Assembly (NCBI GenBank): GCA_963815295.1 | Contig: CAWFFZ010000008.1 | Location: 1,116,001 to 1,180,000, forward strand | DNA: 64,000 bases | Direction: 5' to 3' | Origin: JACDHG01 sp963815295 | Lineage (GTDB): Bacteria; Actinomycetota; Actinomycetes; Propionibacteriales; Nocardioidaceae | Shown: piece by piece, positions 18,600-27,798 of the stretch | How the letters are laid out: each line of letters starts with the position of its first letter | Numbering within the stretch: position 1 is the first letter of the stretch | The notes under the pieces: generated by a model | Told to the model about the DNA's origin: nothing | The model's database searches: none | Seen by the model: the letters and a program-made list of their open reading frames with translations, nothing else | Made by a program: the position numbers and the translations under genes

Positions 18600-19075
18600 G
18601 CGGATCCGGTCAGCCACAGCACGAGGCCCTCGACGCCTCACGGCTGCGTGTCGGCATCGTCGCAGCCCGCTGGCACGACGAGGTGATGGCTGGGCTGCTC
18701 GCAGGCGCAGAGCGGGCGTTGACCGATGCACGCGTCGAGAGGTCCGTCGTCATACGCGTGCCGGGCAGCTTCGAGCTTCCGTTGGCAGCCCAGAGACTCG
18801 CCCAAGTCGGGTATGAAGCCGTGGTAGCCCTCGGTGTCGTGATCCGTGGCGGCACCCCGCACTTCGACTACGTCTGCAACGCCGTCACCGACGGACTGAC
18901 CCGCGTTGCGCTGGATGCCAGCGTGCCTGTTGGTTTCGGGGTGCTGACCTGTGACGACGACGACCAGGCCCGCGACCGGGCAGGACTCGACGGGTCGCGC
19001 GAGGACAAGGGCTACGACGCGGCGCATGCCGCAATGGCGACGGCTCTCACGTTGCAAGGGCTGCGGCTTCCCTGA
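18596..19075 (+). CDS. ribH: 6,7-dimethyl-8-ribityllumazine synthase
   Basis: Condenses DHBP with the ribitylamino-uracil to form lumazine. 159 residues from ATG 18596. Motifs: VRIPGSFELP-type stretch ([13 protein letters not shown]), [16 protein letters not shown] with the catalytic His region, and [17 protein letters not shown]. Last gene of the rib operon; longer in-frame starts inside ribBA are rejected. Confidence 0.96.
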   Translation: MSGSGQPQHEALDASRLRVGIVAARWHDEVMAGLLAGAERALTDARVERSVVIRVPGSFELPLAAQRLAQVGYEAVVALGVVIRGGTPHFDYVCNAVTDGLTRVALDASVPVGFGVLTCDDDDQARDRAGLDGSREDKGYDAAHAAMATALTLQGLRLP

Positions 19076-19137
19076 GATCGCATCGACCAGTGAGTGGGGC
19101 AGCGCCACGCATCGTCTGCTGCTCGCACCCATCCCAT

Positions 19138-19143
19138 TAGGCT
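19138..19143 (+). promoter_or_regulatory. -10 box (TAGGCT) of hisE-hisG
   Basis: TAGGCT ends 8 nt before ATG 19152, giving a leaderless start at that codon. This favours ATG 19152 over the in-frame ATG 19146, which lies only 2 nt after the box. Confidence 0.5.
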
Positions 19144-19151
19144 GGATGACG

Positions 19152-19415
19152 ATGAAGACATTCGACGAGCTGTTCGCCGAGCTCAGCGGCAAGGTGGCGG
19201 CGCGTGAGCCCGGGTCTGACACGGTTGCGGCGATCGACGCTGGTGTGCACAGCATCGGGAAGAAGCTCGTCGAAGAAGCAGCCGAGTCGTGGATGGCCGC
19301 CGAGTTCGAGTCGTCGGAGCGCGCCGCGCAAGAGCTGAGCCAGCTGCTCTACCACGCCCAGGTGCTCATGCTGGCGCGTGGACTGACCCTCGACGACGTC
19401 TACGCCCACCTGTGA
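19152..19415 (+). CDS. hisE: Phosphoribosyl-ATP pyrophosphatase
   Basis: Second step of histidine synthesis, hydrolysing PR-ATP to PR-AMP. 87 residues, the family length. It has [33 protein letters not shown] (metal-binding Glu cluster of MazG-like folds) and the C-terminal [20 protein letters not shown]. It is followed 14 bp later by hisG, the first enzyme of the pathway; this hisE-hisG pair apart from the other his genes is usual in actinobacteria. Confidence 0.95.
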   Translation: MKTFDELFAELSGKVAAREPGSDTVAAIDAGVHSIGKKLVEEAAESWMAAEFESSERAAQELSQLLYHAQVLMLARGLTLDDVYAHL

Positions 19416-19429
19416 CGAGGCCCGAACCA

Positions 19430-20275
19430 ATGCTCAGGATTGCTGTCCCCAACAAGGGAGCGCTGGCGATCGCCGCCAGCGACCTGTTGCGAGAGGCCGG
19501 TTACCGTCAGCGGCGCGACGCACGCGACCTCGTCGCGGTCGACCATGCCAACGGCGTGGAGTTCTTCTACCTCCGACCGCGCGACATCGCGGTGTACGTC
19601 GGAGGCGGCACTCTCGACATCGGTCTCACCGGCCGTGACCTGGTCCTCGACTCGCGGGCCGCCGTCGCCGAACGCCAACCGCTCGGCTTCGGCCAGTCCC
19701 GGCTCCACTTCGCCGCTCCGCAGGGGTCCGGCCGCACCGTCGACTCCCTCCATGGTGCCCGGATCGCGACGTCATACGCGGGCGTGCTCGAGGACTACCT
19801 GAAGGAGCGCGCGGTGTCGGCCCACGTCATCCGACTCGACGGCGCGGTCGAGACCGCGGTGCGGCTCGGAGTCGCCGACGTCATCGCCGACGTGGTCGAG
19901 ACCGGGTCGACGATAGACCAGGCCGGCCTCGAGACCTTCGGTGACCCGATCCTGCTGTCCGAGGCAGTGCTCGTCACCCGGGCTGGTGCACCCGACCCCG
20001 ACGGTTTTGACGTGTTCTCGCGACGCGTACGCGGTGTCCTCGTCGCCCGCAGCTACGTGATGATGGACTACGACATCGAGGCCGCCAGCGTCGATGCCGC
20101 GTGCGCGGTCACGCCGGGCATCGAGTCACCCACCGTTTCGCCGTTGCAGCGGTCCGGCTGGGTCGCCGTGCGGTCGATGGTTCCTCGTGACGACGCGCAC
20201 CAGGTGATGGACCAGCTCTACGACCTCGGCGCGCGGGGGATCTTGGTGACCGACATCCATGCCTGCCGGCTCTGA
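19430..20275 (+). CDS. hisG: ATP phosphoribosyltransferase (long form)
   Basis: Committing step of histidine synthesis. 281 residues, so it is the long HisG with a C-terminal regulatory ACT-like domain (about 210-281) for histidine feedback, and needs no HisZ. It has the N-terminal RIAVPNKGAL and the PRPP loop (VADVIADVVETGSTIDQAGL). Ends within the start of the next gene (17-bp overlap). Confidence 0.96.
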   Translation: MLRIAVPNKGALAIAASDLLREAGYRQRRDARDLVAVDHANGVEFFYLRPRDIAVYVGGGTLDIGLTGRDLVLDSRAAVAERQPLGFGQSRLHFAAPQGSGRTVDSLHGARIATSYAGVLEDYLKERAVSAHVIRLDGAVETAVRLGVADVIADVVETGSTIDQAGLETFGDPILLSEAVLVTRAGAPDPDGFDVFSRRVRGVLVARSYVMMDYDIEAASVDAACAVTPGIESPTVSPLQRSGWVAVRSMVPRDDAHQVMDQLYDLGARGILVTDIHACRL

Positions 20276-20741
20276 CGCAACGTCTACTCCTCCTCCGGTG
20301 CGACTTCCGCACACCTGGCGACCGCTCGGCGCGCGTGTGGTCGCCGGCGCTGCGGCGTTCTCTCTCGTCGCTGCAATGACGTTCCTCTGGGTGATGCTGC
20401 CCGACGGGGTGCAGGACGATTTCACGGCACCTCAGCGGATCACGCTGCTGCTGTTCTTCGCGGCCATCCTGGTCGGCTTGCACGCACTGTTCCGTACGTC
20501 GGTCCGCGCCCGCGAAGATGGCCTGACCGTCGTCAACGGCTATCGGGCGCGGCAGCTCGAGTGGGCCGAGGTGGTGTCGGTGTCGCTCAACCCCAACCGC
20601 CCCTGGGCGATGCTCGACCTCGACGATGGCCAGACCGTGGCGGTGATGGCGATCCAGAACTCCGACGGCGCCCGGGCGGCGCGGTCGGCGCGAGAGCTCG
20701 CGGGGATCGTCGCGGAGCACACCCGCACCGACCGCGACTAG
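20259..20741 (+). CDS. PH-domain membrane protein
   Basis: 160 residues with two transmembrane helices (about 25-45 and 62-80) followed by a bacterial PH-like domain (about 85-150) containing EDGLTVVNGYRARQLEWAEVVSVSL and LDLDDGQTVAVMAIQ. It overlaps hisG by 17 bp and is probably co-transcribed. Proteins of this type commonly follow hisG in this group of bacteria; their function is unknown. Confidence 0.8.
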   Translation: MPAGSDATSTPPPVRLPHTWRPLGARVVAGAAAFSLVAAMTFLWVMLPDGVQDDFTAPQRITLLLFFAAILVGLHALFRTSVRAREDGLTVVNGYRARQLEWAEVVSVSLNPNRPWAMLDLDDGQTVAVMAIQNSDGARAARSARELAGIVAEHTRTDRD

Positions 20742-20743
20742 CG

Positions 20744-20816
20744 CGTCCAAACACCCGCTAACCCGCGAATCGGCCGCCTTGAACCCCCCAAACGCGGGTT
20801 AGCGGGTGTTTGGACG
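20744..20816. terminator. Perfect 24-bp inverted repeat between convergent genes
   Basis: The arms 20744-20767 and 20793-20816 are exact reverse complements, separated by 25 nt. The element starts 3 bp after the PH-protein stop and contains the stop codon (20799-20801, minus strand) and last codons of the DUF1116 gene. It fits a bidirectional terminator, but the arm length is unusual. Confidence 0.7.
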
Positions 20817-22195
20817 GGAGGGTACGTCGGCGGCGAGCGCGTGCACCGCCGCCTCGAAGCACTTCATCGGCGGGCTGACCAGGCCGGCACCGACTTGGCC
20901 GACCCCCGCCACCCGACCCGCCATACCGGTGTTGATCTGAGGCAGCTGCCCGGTGCGTACGACAGAGGTGACGTCGATGCCCGTCGGCGTACCTCGGAAG
21001 TCCATGATCGGCAGCGCCCACCGGGGGTTCTCACCGACACAGATGTCATACATCCGCCGCGTCGTCGCGAGCGCGTCGGGCACCGAGCCTCCGACGAAGC
21101 GGACGATCGCAGGCGCTGTCGCCATCGCGAAGCCGCCGATCCCTGCCGTCTCCGTGATCGCGGAGTCGCCGATGTCGGGGTTGGCGTCGTCGGGACCGAA
21201 GTTGCCGAGGTAGAGCCCGTCGGCTAGCTGAGCTGGGCCGGTGAACCACCGCTCGCCGAGGCCCGAGACCTGGATGCCGAAGTCGGTGCCATTGCGGGCC
21301 ATCGTCGTGACGACCGTCGAGCCCGGCACTCCGTTCGCAGCCCGGGTCATCAACTTGCACGCGGGCATGACGACGTTGAGGAAGAAGTGGTCGTTGCCCG
21401 ACACGAACGTCACAACCTCGGCGACGTCGTCGCTCGGCAGCCCCGACCGGATCAGCGCGGGCAGCCACTCCTTGAGCAGCATCAGCGTGCCCGCCCGGTT
21501 GCGGTTGTGGCCTTCGTCGCCCATCTGGATCATCTGCGCGACGATCGCGCGTATGTCGATCGGACCGGTCGACCGGGTTGCCGTCTGCAGCGCCGGCCCG
21601 AGCACGTCGCTCATCCAGCGGAGCCGGGTGATCACGTCGGGGGAGTAGGCGCCGTACCGCAGCACCTTGCCGAGACCCTCGTTGAGCGAGCACCACGAAC
21701 GCCGGTCGTGAGTCGTGTCGTCGAGCTCGAACATCCACATCGAGGGCGACACCACGCCGGCCATCGGCCCGACGGCTCCGTGGTGGTGTGCCGGCTCGAA
21801 CGTGAAGTCCCCTGCCGCGAGACGGGTCTCGGCCGACTCGGCGTCGTCAGCAAGGCCTTCGTAGAGCACCGCGCCGACGAGCGCCCCCGCAACGGGCCGG
21901 ACATCGTGTCCCAGGCGATGGGCGGACCGGCATGAAGGAAGTGGCCGGGCTGCAATGACAGTGCCTGGCCGGCAGGCCGGACGTCGACCAGCGAGGCCTC
22001 GGCAGCCGTCAGCTGCGCCAACGCCTGCGCGTTGGCAGCGGCCCGGCGACGATCCAGCATCACGGTCGTCAGTGACTCCTCGGTGCCGGCGAGCGGCGGT
22101 GCCCAGGCGACATCGACGGTCGGCACACCTTGCGACCGCAACGAGTCCGCCAGCAGCTGTGCGCCGGCGGTGACGACCGTGAAGCCACCCGTCAT
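20799..22195 (-). pseudogene. DUF1116 protein (AllG/YlbE-like), frameshifted
   Basis: Relative of E. coli YlbE (AllG), a subunit of oxamate carbamoyltransferase. The start ATG 22195 overlaps the fdrA-like stop by ATGA. The first part (MTGGFTVVTAGAQLLADSL to WDTMSGPLRG) and the second part (LVGAVLYEGLADDAES to the stop) are in different frames. The break is at the C5 run 21884-21888; one more G on the coding strand would give a continuous 465-residue protein. The second part has RNRAGTLMLLKEWLP, SGNDHFFLNVVMPACK and MARNGTDFGIQVSGLG, as in DUF1116. The last seven codons lie in the inverted repeat. Confidence 0.85.
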
Positions 22196-23655
22196 ACCGG
22201 GCTCCGGGCGATCAGGGAGAGGGCGTCGCGGGTGGCAGCGGCGTTCGACGCGTGCACGACCGCGCCAGCACTCGCGAGGGCGGCTGCTTGTGATTCCAGG
22301 TCCTGCGGGTCGTCGCGGGTGCCCACGAGGGAGACGATGACCGGGGTGTCGGATCGGCCGATCAGCGCGGCGAGCTCGGCCGCGGGGTCGGGATGCGCGC
22401 TGTGGCCGAGCACGACGTCCAGGAGCACCACCGCGCACGAGGGGTCGGCGAGCTCGCGTTCGAGCCGCTCCAGCCGCAGCGACGGGTCGATCATCGGGTG
22501 CGGGCGCCCCACGGTCAGCGCGTCGTCGCCGAAATCGATGAAGGCATGGCCAGCCGCGGCGAGGTCGTCCCCCAGCTGTTCGGCCTCCGCCAGCGGGATG
22601 TTGGACGCGACCGGACCGAGCTCGGCCGACGCGATCAGCATGGCCTCGTCGCAGAGCGTCCCTCCGACGAAGAGACCGCGCATGAACCCCGCCCGAGCGG
22701 CCGGCAGGTCCGGCCCCCACCGAGGTGGCCGGCTCCACGGCATCCCGGCCGCCTCGGCGACCAGTTGCGCCGTCGCTGTCAGGTCGGGCAGACCGGGGCC
22801 GAGATATCCGAGGACAGTGGGGGTCGCGAGTCCTCGCGCGTGTTCGGTGACGAGGTCCGCGACCTCCGCTGCCGGGGGCTTCGACACCACGACGATCGTG
22901 GCCACGGCATCGTCGGCTTCGAGGCGGTCGAGTGCCGCAAGCGTCGATCGACCGCGTACGTCGGCAGACAGGTCCCGCCCACCGACGCCAAGACAGTGCG
23001 TCACCCCGATGCCGGCAAGGTCGAGCAGCGCCATCATTTGCTGAGCCCCGGTGCCCGAGGCGGCGACAATGCCGACCGGCCCTGGCCGGACGACATTCGC
23101 GAAGCCGAGCCCCACACCATCCACGACCGCCGTACCGCAGTCCGGCCCCATCACCAGCACACCAGCCTCGGCAGCCAGCTCCTTCAGGCCGACTTCGGCC
23201 GAAAGGACGACGTTGTCGCTGAAGACCATCACGTCGAGACCCGAGATCACGGCATCTGCTGCATCGATCGCGGCGACCCGGCCGGGAGTGCTCACGAGCG
23301 CGAGCCGTGCTGGGCCACGCCTGGCAGCCGCGCCGACCGAGAGTGGGACCACGTCGCCGGTGCCCGCTCCCGAACTCGACGTCGTCGGCGAGGCTGCCAG
23401 CGCCGCGTCCAGCACCCCTTTGGCATGGGCGAGTGTGTCCTCGCCGTCCGCCTCGATCGCGATCAGCATGTCGTTGGGCGTCAGCCCTACAGGCGCCTCG
23501 AAGCTCATGGAGACGAGAAGGTCGATGTTCAGCTCGGTCGCCATCGCCACGATCGCAGAGGAAACTCCCTCGACTGCCCGGACGTCGCGGCTGACCTGCA
23601 TGAGGCCGACCGAGTCCCGATAGGCACCACTGCGGACCTCGAGGTGGCGGGTCAC
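22192..23655 (-). CDS. FdrA-family protein (AllF-like carbamoyltransferase subunit)
   Basis: 487 residues from GTG 23655. FdrA (AllF) resembles succinyl-CoA synthetase alpha/beta and in E. coli works with YlbE and YlbF to phosphorolyse oxalurate to oxamate and carbamoyl phosphate. Visible are the N-terminal regulatory-like part (1-105), a CoA-ligase-like fold with GVLVMGPDCGTAVVDGVGLGFAN and GIVAASGTGAQQMMALLDLAGIGV, and a C-terminal flavodoxin-like part with AVVLLDVVLGHSAHPDPA. It overlaps both neighbours by 4 bp (GTGA, ATGA). The oxalurate activity is by analogy; the true substrate here is not known. Confidence 0.85.
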   Translation of the reverse strand: MTRHLEVRSGAYRDSVGLMQVSRDVRAVEGVSSAIVAMATELNIDLLVSMSFEAPVGLTPNDMLIAIEADGEDTLAHAKGVLDAALAASPTTSSSGAGTGDVVPLSVGAAARRGPARLALVSTPGRVAAIDAADAVISGLDVMVFSDNVVLSAEVGLKELAAEAGVLVMGPDCGTAVVDGVGLGFANVVRPGPVGIVAASGTGAQQMMALLDLAGIGVTHCLGVGGRDLSADVRGRSTLAALDRLEADDAVATIVVVSKPPAAEVADLVTEHARGLATPTVLGYLGPGLPDLTATAQLVAEAAGMPWSRPPRWGPDLPAARAGFMRGLFVGGTLCDEAMLIASAELGPVASNIPLAEAEQLGDDLAAAGHAFIDFGDDALTVGRPHPMIDPSLRLERLERELADPSCAVVLLDVVLGHSAHPDPAAELAALIGRSDTPVIVSLVGTRDDPQDLESQAAALASAGAVVHASNAAATRDALSLIARSPV

Positions 23656-24355
23656 GCGATCGCCTCGTGCATCGCTGCAGCCAACACGGTGTCGATGCCT
23701 TCGAGCAAGCCGCGCCCCGAGCTGTGCCCGACTGCGACTAACGTGGCGGACGCGTCATCGAGCGCGCGTCCAATGCTTTGCGCGTAGAGCACCGCGGCCA
23801 CCTCGTCGAGGCACCAGCCCGCCGCCGCCTGTCGCAGCAGCCCCGCGGACGCGGCAGTCGTCAGCCGCTCGAGTGGGGCTGCGCAGATCTCGCGGGACAG
23901 GCTCACCGCGGCGGGATGACGGGCCGCGTGGAGGGTGGCGAGCACGCCGCAGAGGACATCGTCGGCGTACGGCGTCAAACCGTCACCTCTGCCGAGGCTC
24001 TCACGCCACGTGCGAGCGAACGCGACGACCGCATCGTCACGGACCCGTGAGCGAAGCCCTGGGAGGTCGGGGCTTGCCGGCCGCCACCAGCGCGCGATGG
24101 TCAGCGGCTGGTCACCCCAGCTCAGCGAGCCGCCGCCCACGCCAAGCGAAGATCCTGGCCACCGTCCGTCCGCGACCGCGACAGCGTGGGGGAAACGGAG
24201 TGTGCCGGGAAACGTCAGGCATGCGACGACGTGACCGTTGACGTCGCGAGCTGCCACACCAGCGAGCTGCGGTGCGAGACTCGCAACAGCTGCGTGGGCC
24301 CATCGAGCAGCGGCGCCAAAGCTGCGCTGACGATCGCAGCGCGAGGCTCGGTCAC
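23652..24355 (-). pseudogene. DUF2877 protein (AllH/YlbF-like), apparently frameshifted
   Basis: Third subunit type of the AllFGH complex. The recognisable part (from about 24257) has VACLTFPGTLRFPHAVAV and GRGDGLTPYADDVLCG, the DUF2877 signature. A better N-terminus lies in another frame: GTG 24355, with GGAAGGAG just upstream, reads MTEPRAAIVSAALAPLLDG and has high third-position GC, unlike the competing frame. The two frames would join with one added base near 24243-24260, giving about 234 residues. First gene of the minus-strand operon DUF2877-fdrA-DUF1116. If the shift is wrong, the gene would start at GTG 24257 with 201 residues and no ribosome site. Confidence 0.65.
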
Positions 24356-24424
24356 GTGGCTCCTTCCGGGTGCGGGCATGCGGCAGGTGGCCCCGACGCT
24401 AATCGCTGCGCTACGGTCCCACTC
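24356..24424. promoter_or_regulatory. Divergent promoter region between DUF2877 operon and pucR
   Basis: 69 bp separate the two starts. On the plus strand TACGGT (24412-24417) stands 7 nt before the pucR ATG, consistent with a leaderless pucR transcript. On the minus strand the strong ribosome site GGAAGGAG precedes GTG 24355. PucR-family regulators often control a divergent target operon, so an operator is expected here. Confidence 0.5.
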
Positions 24425-26112
24425 ATGGGCAGATGTGCCAACGATCTGCCCGGATCTGAGGGTGAGTTGTCAGAGCGCGCTGTAGTCCGCGTCCGCGACC
24501 TGCTGAAGGCGCCGGCCTTCTCGGGAGTCCGCGTCGTGGCGGGAATGACCGGCTTGGACAACATTGTGAGCCGCGCCAACATCATGGAAGTTCCGGACAT
24601 CCTCGACTGGGTGAAGTCGGAGGAGCTGCTGCTGACCACCGGCTACCCGTTGCGTGAGGTCCCCGATGGCATGGCCAAGCTCGTCGGCGCGCTCGCCGAC
24701 GCAAAGGTGGCGGCCCTCGGGGTAAAGCTGCACCGCTACCTGGCTGAGCTGCCGGCCGACATGCTCGGCGAGGCGGACCGGCACTCGTTGCCCGTGCTCC
24801 TGTTGCCCGACGGGGTGGCGTTCGACGATCTGCTCGACGCCACGCTCAGCGAGGTCCTCCACCACCGGTCGACCATGCTGGAGCAGACCGAGACCGTCTA
24901 CCGCGCACTGGTGTCGATCGTGCTCGAGGGAGGTGGCCTCGTCGAGTTGGTCAACGCGCTACACGGCTTCGTCGGCGGCAGGGTGTTCGCATCGACGAGC
25001 GACGGGCGCGTGCTGGCAGCCAGCGGCTCCGATCCGCTCCAGCTGAGCGACGTCCAGCTGCTCCCCGACGTCTGGTCGGAGTCGGGCCGGTTCCGCTCCG
25101 AGCGTTTCGCCCCGGGAGTGCACCGGGTGGGAGCGGTCACGATGGCCGTCGCTGCCGTGCTCGCAGGGAGTTCCGACCACGGCCGCCTCGTCGTCATCCG
25201 CACCGACGGGTCCCCGTCGGCCGCCGACCTGCATATCCTCGAGCGCGCCGCCACGGTGGCGGCGCTCGCTGTCACCAAGTCCCTTGCGGTGAACGCCGTC
25301 GAGGCGAAGTACAGAGGTGACTTCGTTCGCGACGTACTCATGGACCGAGCAGGTCCATCGGCGCAGGTGACAGCCCATTTCGCGTCGCTGGGATGGGATG
25401 TGGCGCGCCCGCTCGTCGTCGTCGTCGCCGGACTAGACCCCCAAAACGATGACGACAGCGCTCTCGACGACTTCCGTACGGCGCAAGAGCGCTTCTCCAA
25501 CGCGTGGATCAGCGTCGTGACGCGCTACGACAAGGCGACACCGGTGGTTGGGTTCGCGCAGGAGGTGGTGGTCCTTGTCCCCGCCGACGACACAGGGAAA
25601 GGGGGCGGGGTCCGCGACGTGGTCGACGGACTGGTCCGGGCAGTCTCGGGCGACGGTGGTGGTGGACGCCGGTCGTTCTCGACAGGTGTCAGCCGAGTCG
25701 TGACCGACCCCAGCGATGTCGCGAAGGGCTACGAACAGGCACGGCGCGCAGTACAGGTCGGGCGACAGCTGCACGGCACGTCGGCGGTGGCGCACTTCGA
25801 CGACCTCGGCGCCTTCCGGCTGCTCAGCCTGATCGAGGACTCCAGCGAGCTGCGGACTTCGTCGCCGAGGTGTTGGGTGAGCTGGCCGACGAGGACGACC
25901 CCGATGCAGCTGACATGCGGGCAACGCTGCGGGTGCTGCTGGACACGAACTTCAACGTTGCCGAGACGTCGCGCCGACTGCACTTCCACTACAACACGCT
26001 GCGCTACCGGATCACGAAGCTCGAACGCATCGTCGGCCCGTTCGTGTCCGACCCCGACCTCCAGCTGGACCTCGCTCTCGCCCTGCGCGTCATCCAGATC
26101 CGCGGCCTCTAG
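24425..26112 (+). pseudogene. PucR-family transcriptional regulator, frameshifted
   Basis: Purine/pyrimidine catabolism-type activator. An N-terminal PucR domain (about 18-140: VRDLLKAPAFSGVRVVAG, LLTTGYPLRE), a GGDEF-like middle region, and a C-terminal PucR helix-turn-helix ([20 protein letters not shown] then [14 protein letters not shown]) are all present. The HTH is in another frame. At 25854-25855 (CTGCGGACTTC) one extra G would join SSELRD to [14 protein letters not shown] and give 562 residues ending at 26112. Without correction the frame runs on as unrelated sequence to 26416. It is divergent from the FdrA operon and precedes the permease. Confidence 0.88.
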
Positions 26113-26121
26113 GGACTCATG

Positions 26122-26159
26122 TCCCCGATTCGGGCCTGGTCGGACGAATCGGAAGGGGA
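26122..26159 (+). terminator. Imperfect hairpin after pucR
   Basis: TCCCC and GATTCG (26122-26132) pair with CGAATC (26145-26150) and GGGGA (26155-26159), with a four-base bulge. The hairpin lies 9 bp after the pucR stop. The rest of the 150-bp gap to the permease shows no clear promoter. Confidence 0.4.
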
Positions 26160-26262
26160 TACGACCGTGTGCGCGTCCTACCGGGCCACGGCGTGACATT
26201 CCGGCATCCTGGTCATTGACGCTCGTCACAAGGGCGGCGGCGCTCGACGCAAGGGAGTCGTC

Positions 26263-27762
26263 ATGGCTATTGGTTGGAAGGTCGTCCACGGAGGCAAGAC
26301 CCCACCGCCGGGAGAAGCAGTCGCGCCTGACGAGAGGTTGTCGTGGAGTCGCACCACCGGGCTTGGTGCCCAGCATGTCGTTGCGATGTTCGGAGCGACG
26401 TTCGTCTTCCCCGTGATCATGGGGTTGAACCCCAACCTCGCCATCATGATGAGCGGCATTGCCACCATCGCGTTCCTGCTCATCGTCCAGGGGAAGGTGC
26501 CGAGCTATCTCGGCACGAGCGCGTCCTTCGTTGGCGGCGCGGCCGCCATCTACGCCCAGGAGGGCGGTCCTGCCGACGTCACGGGCGCGATTCTCGTTGC
26601 CGGTGTCGTGCTGGCGCTCGTCGGCGTGCTGGTCCATGTCGTGGGAGCCGGTCCGGTCAACGCCGTGCTTCCGCCCGTGGTCACCGGGGCGGTCGTCATG
26701 CTCATCGGGCTCAACCTCGCCGTGGTGGCCGCCGGCACAGGTCCGACGACCACCGGCCTGTACTGGGCGTCCGACCCATGGGTCGCACTTCTCACGATGA
26801 CGTTCGTGATCGTGACCGCAGTGGCGTTCAAGGGGTTCATCGGCCGGATCGCGATCTTCGTGGGGCTGATCGCCGGTTGCCTGGTGGCCTGGGCTGCCGA
26901 CGTGATCTTCGGCGCGCGCACGTTCCCAGGAATCAACGGGGGCGAGCCGTTCGAAGCCGACCGCATCGACTTCAGCACCGTCAAGTCCGCCGACTGGCTT
27001 GGCTTCCCGCCGCATACCGCTGACGGCCTTGTCGGCAACCAGACCGAGGCCGGCAACCTTGCAGAGGTCGGATGGCATGTCCCCGACTTCAGGTTCGCGT
27101 TCGTGCTGCTCGTGCTGCCTGCTGTGATCGCGCTGGTGGCCGAGAACATCGGTCACGTCAAGGCGGTGGGCGAGATGACGAAGCGCGACCTCGACCCGGT
27201 GATCGGGCGGGCCATCGCAGCCGATGGGGTAGGCACCGTCATCACGAGCGCCGTCGGTGGCTCGCCGACAACGACGTACGCCGAGAACATCGGCGTGATG
27301 GCAGCCACCCGGGTCTACTCGACCGCTGCCTACTTCGTGGCGGCAGGCTTCGCGATCCTATTGGGGTTCGTCCCCAAGATCGGCGCCATCGTGTATGCCG
27401 TGCCGAGCTCCGTGCTGGGCGGCATCACTGTCGTGCTCTACGGAATGATCGGCCTGTTGGGCGCGAAGATCTGGAAGGAGAACCGAGTCGATTTCGCCGA
27501 CCCGGTCAACCTCGTGCCCATCGGTGCGGGCATCACCATCGGCATCGGCGGCGCCAACCTGCAGATCACCGACGACTTCTCGATCCAGGGCATCGCGCTC
27601 GGCACGCTCGTCGTCGTCATCGGCTACCACCTCGCTCGGACCATCGCCGACCGGTCCGGCACAGGCGCTGCGATCGCGGTAGGTCAGACTGGGCTTCACT
27701 CGATGGACGACCCGCCCTCCCAAGAGAACGGTGGACCAGGCAGCCACCGAGCGCCGGAGTGA
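26263..27762 (+). CDS. Uracil/xanthine permease, NCS2 family (uracil-type signature)
   Basis: 499-residue membrane transporter with about 14 helices. Nucleobase-binding motifs resemble UraA/RutG: ALVAENIGHVKAV (UraA AEHIGH) and GGSPTTTYAENIGVMAATRV (UraA TTYGENIGVMAITRV). Xanthine/urate members have a QN motif in place of EN, so uracil or a related pyrimidine is the likelier substrate. A unique 40-residue loop (ARTFPGINGG onward) lies mid-protein. AAGGGAG precedes the ATG. Followed 37 bp later by the Mo-hydroxylase genes, so the product may be their supplier. Confidence 0.9.
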   Translation: MAIGWKVVHGGKTPPPGEAVAPDERLSWSRTTGLGAQHVVAMFGATFVFPVIMGLNPNLAIMMSGIATIAFLLIVQGKVPSYLGTSASFVGGAAAIYAQEGGPADVTGAILVAGVVLALVGVLVHVVGAGPVNAVLPPVVTGAVVMLIGLNLAVVAAGTGPTTTGLYWASDPWVALLTMTFVIVTAVAFKGFIGRIAIFVGLIAGCLVAWAADVIFGARTFPGINGGEPFEADRIDFSTVKSADWLGFPPHTADGLVGNQTEAGNLAEVGWHVPDFRFAFVLLVLPAVIALVAENIGHVKAVGEMTKRDLDPVIGRAIAADGVGTVITSAVGGSPTTTYAENIGVMAATRVYSTAAYFVAAGFAILLGFVPKIGAIVYAVPSSVLGGITVVLYGMIGLLGAKIWKENRVDFADPVNLVPIGAGITIGIGGANLQITDDFSIQGIALGTLVVVIGYHLARTIADRSGTGAAIAVGQTGLHSMDDPPSQENGGPGSHRAPE

Positions 27763-27798
27763 CTCTGACTGACCCTGCTGACTGCGAGGTGGACCCGA

